Shown: one piece after another, positions 5,279-5,430 of the stretch
Numbering within the stretch: the first letter of the stretch is position 1
How the letters are laid out: each line of letters opens with the position of its first letter
From: Hungatella sp. UBA5982
GTDB taxonomy: Bacteria; Bacillota; Clostridia; Lachnospirales; Lachnospiraceae
NCBI GenBank assembly: GCA_002429965.1
Contig: DJBG01000227.1
Location: 24,205-29,634, forward strand
Length of the DNA stretch: 5,430 bases
Direction: 5' to 3'
The notes under the pieces: generated by a model
Told to the model about the DNA's origin: nothing
What the model saw: the letters and a program-made list of their open reading frames with translations, nothing else
Databases searched by the model: none
Position numbers and translations under genes: made by a program

Positions 5279-5430
5279 ATGAAGAAAAAATTTGCTTTTT
5301 TACTGATGGGAAGCCACTATAACCCAGAGGTGCATCAGGCCTGCTTTGAGACAGAGAAACAAATCAGCTATGTATTTACAGTCAGAAATTTTAAAGAGGC
5401 CTGTGATAAGCTAACTTTCTTAGAAAGTGT
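5279..5430 (+). CDS. DUF6506 family protein, N-terminal part (3' end outside window)
   Basis: ATG 5279 follows AAGGAG (5265-5270) by 8 bases and opens a frame of 50 codons to the right edge. The visible beginning KKKFAFLLMGSHYNPEVHQA, then ISYVFTVRNFKEACDK, matches my recollection of the small DUF6506 family (around 100 residues) found in Clostridia and other bacteria, whose function is not known. No signal peptide or membrane segment is seen; the start looks like a beta strand followed by helices of a small cytoplasmic alpha/beta protein. The leader carries the second ykkC-type riboswitch, so expression probably follows the ligand of that RNA. Between the terminator hairpin and the ribosome binding site lies a GC-richer stretch with a 6-bp hairpin TGCTGC/GCAGCA (5202-5219). 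The family call rests on recognition of the N-terminus only. Confidence 0.75.
   Translation, partial: MKKKFAFLLMGSHYNPEVHQACFETEKQISYVFTVRNFKEACDKLTFLES

Overview
The window looks like chromosomal DNA of a low-GC Gram-positive anaerobe of the class Clostridia, probably in or near the Lachnospiraceae. The evidence is the AT-rich sequence, strong AAGGAG-type ribosome binding sites, clean sigma-A type promoters, guanidine-I (ykkC) riboswitch RNAs, and protein families typical of that group: a Gdx-type SMR exporter, a NimA-like flavin protein, a long CofE-domain protein and DUF6506. The genus is an inference.

Layout from left to right: the 3' end of a nitroreductase gene (2-265, +) with a strong terminator (299-335); an unrecognised, protein-like reading frame with no ribosome binding site on the minus strand (340-606), probably a gene remnant; a sigma-A promoter (633-661), a guanidine-I riboswitch (714-825) and its terminator hairpin; then a two-gene operon of the guanidinium exporter gdx (850-1161) and a NimA/pyridoxamine-oxidase-like flavin protein (1192-1680). 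A hairpin with U-tracts on both sides (1704-1737) separates this operon from a convergent minus-strand gene for a CofE-domain gamma-glutamyl-ligase-like protein (1764-2960). A 341-bp divergent intergenic region with promoters in both directions and several inverted repeats follows. It leads into a second plus-strand pair: an AraC-family regulator with a GyrI-like ligand-binding domain (3302-4162) and a class I SAM-dependent methyltransferase (4203-4961). The window ends with a second promoter (5000-5028), a second ykkC-type RNA (5081-5190) and the first 50 codons of a DUF6506 gene (5279 to the edge).

The two ykkC-type RNAs give the window its theme: two separate transcription units on the same strand, each with its own TTGAC(T/G)-17-TATAAT promoter and riboswitch leader. 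The first controls the expected exporter, so guanidinium should induce its own efflux. The second controls a gene of unknown function. Its aptamer has changed at positions normally almost invariant in this class, while its P3/terminator hairpin stays nearly identical to the first copy. This second RNA and the DUF6506 gene are the best candidates here for something undescribed. The AraC regulator and methyltransferase look like an independent small-molecule response pair. No mobile element, CRISPR array, tRNA or rRNA was seen.
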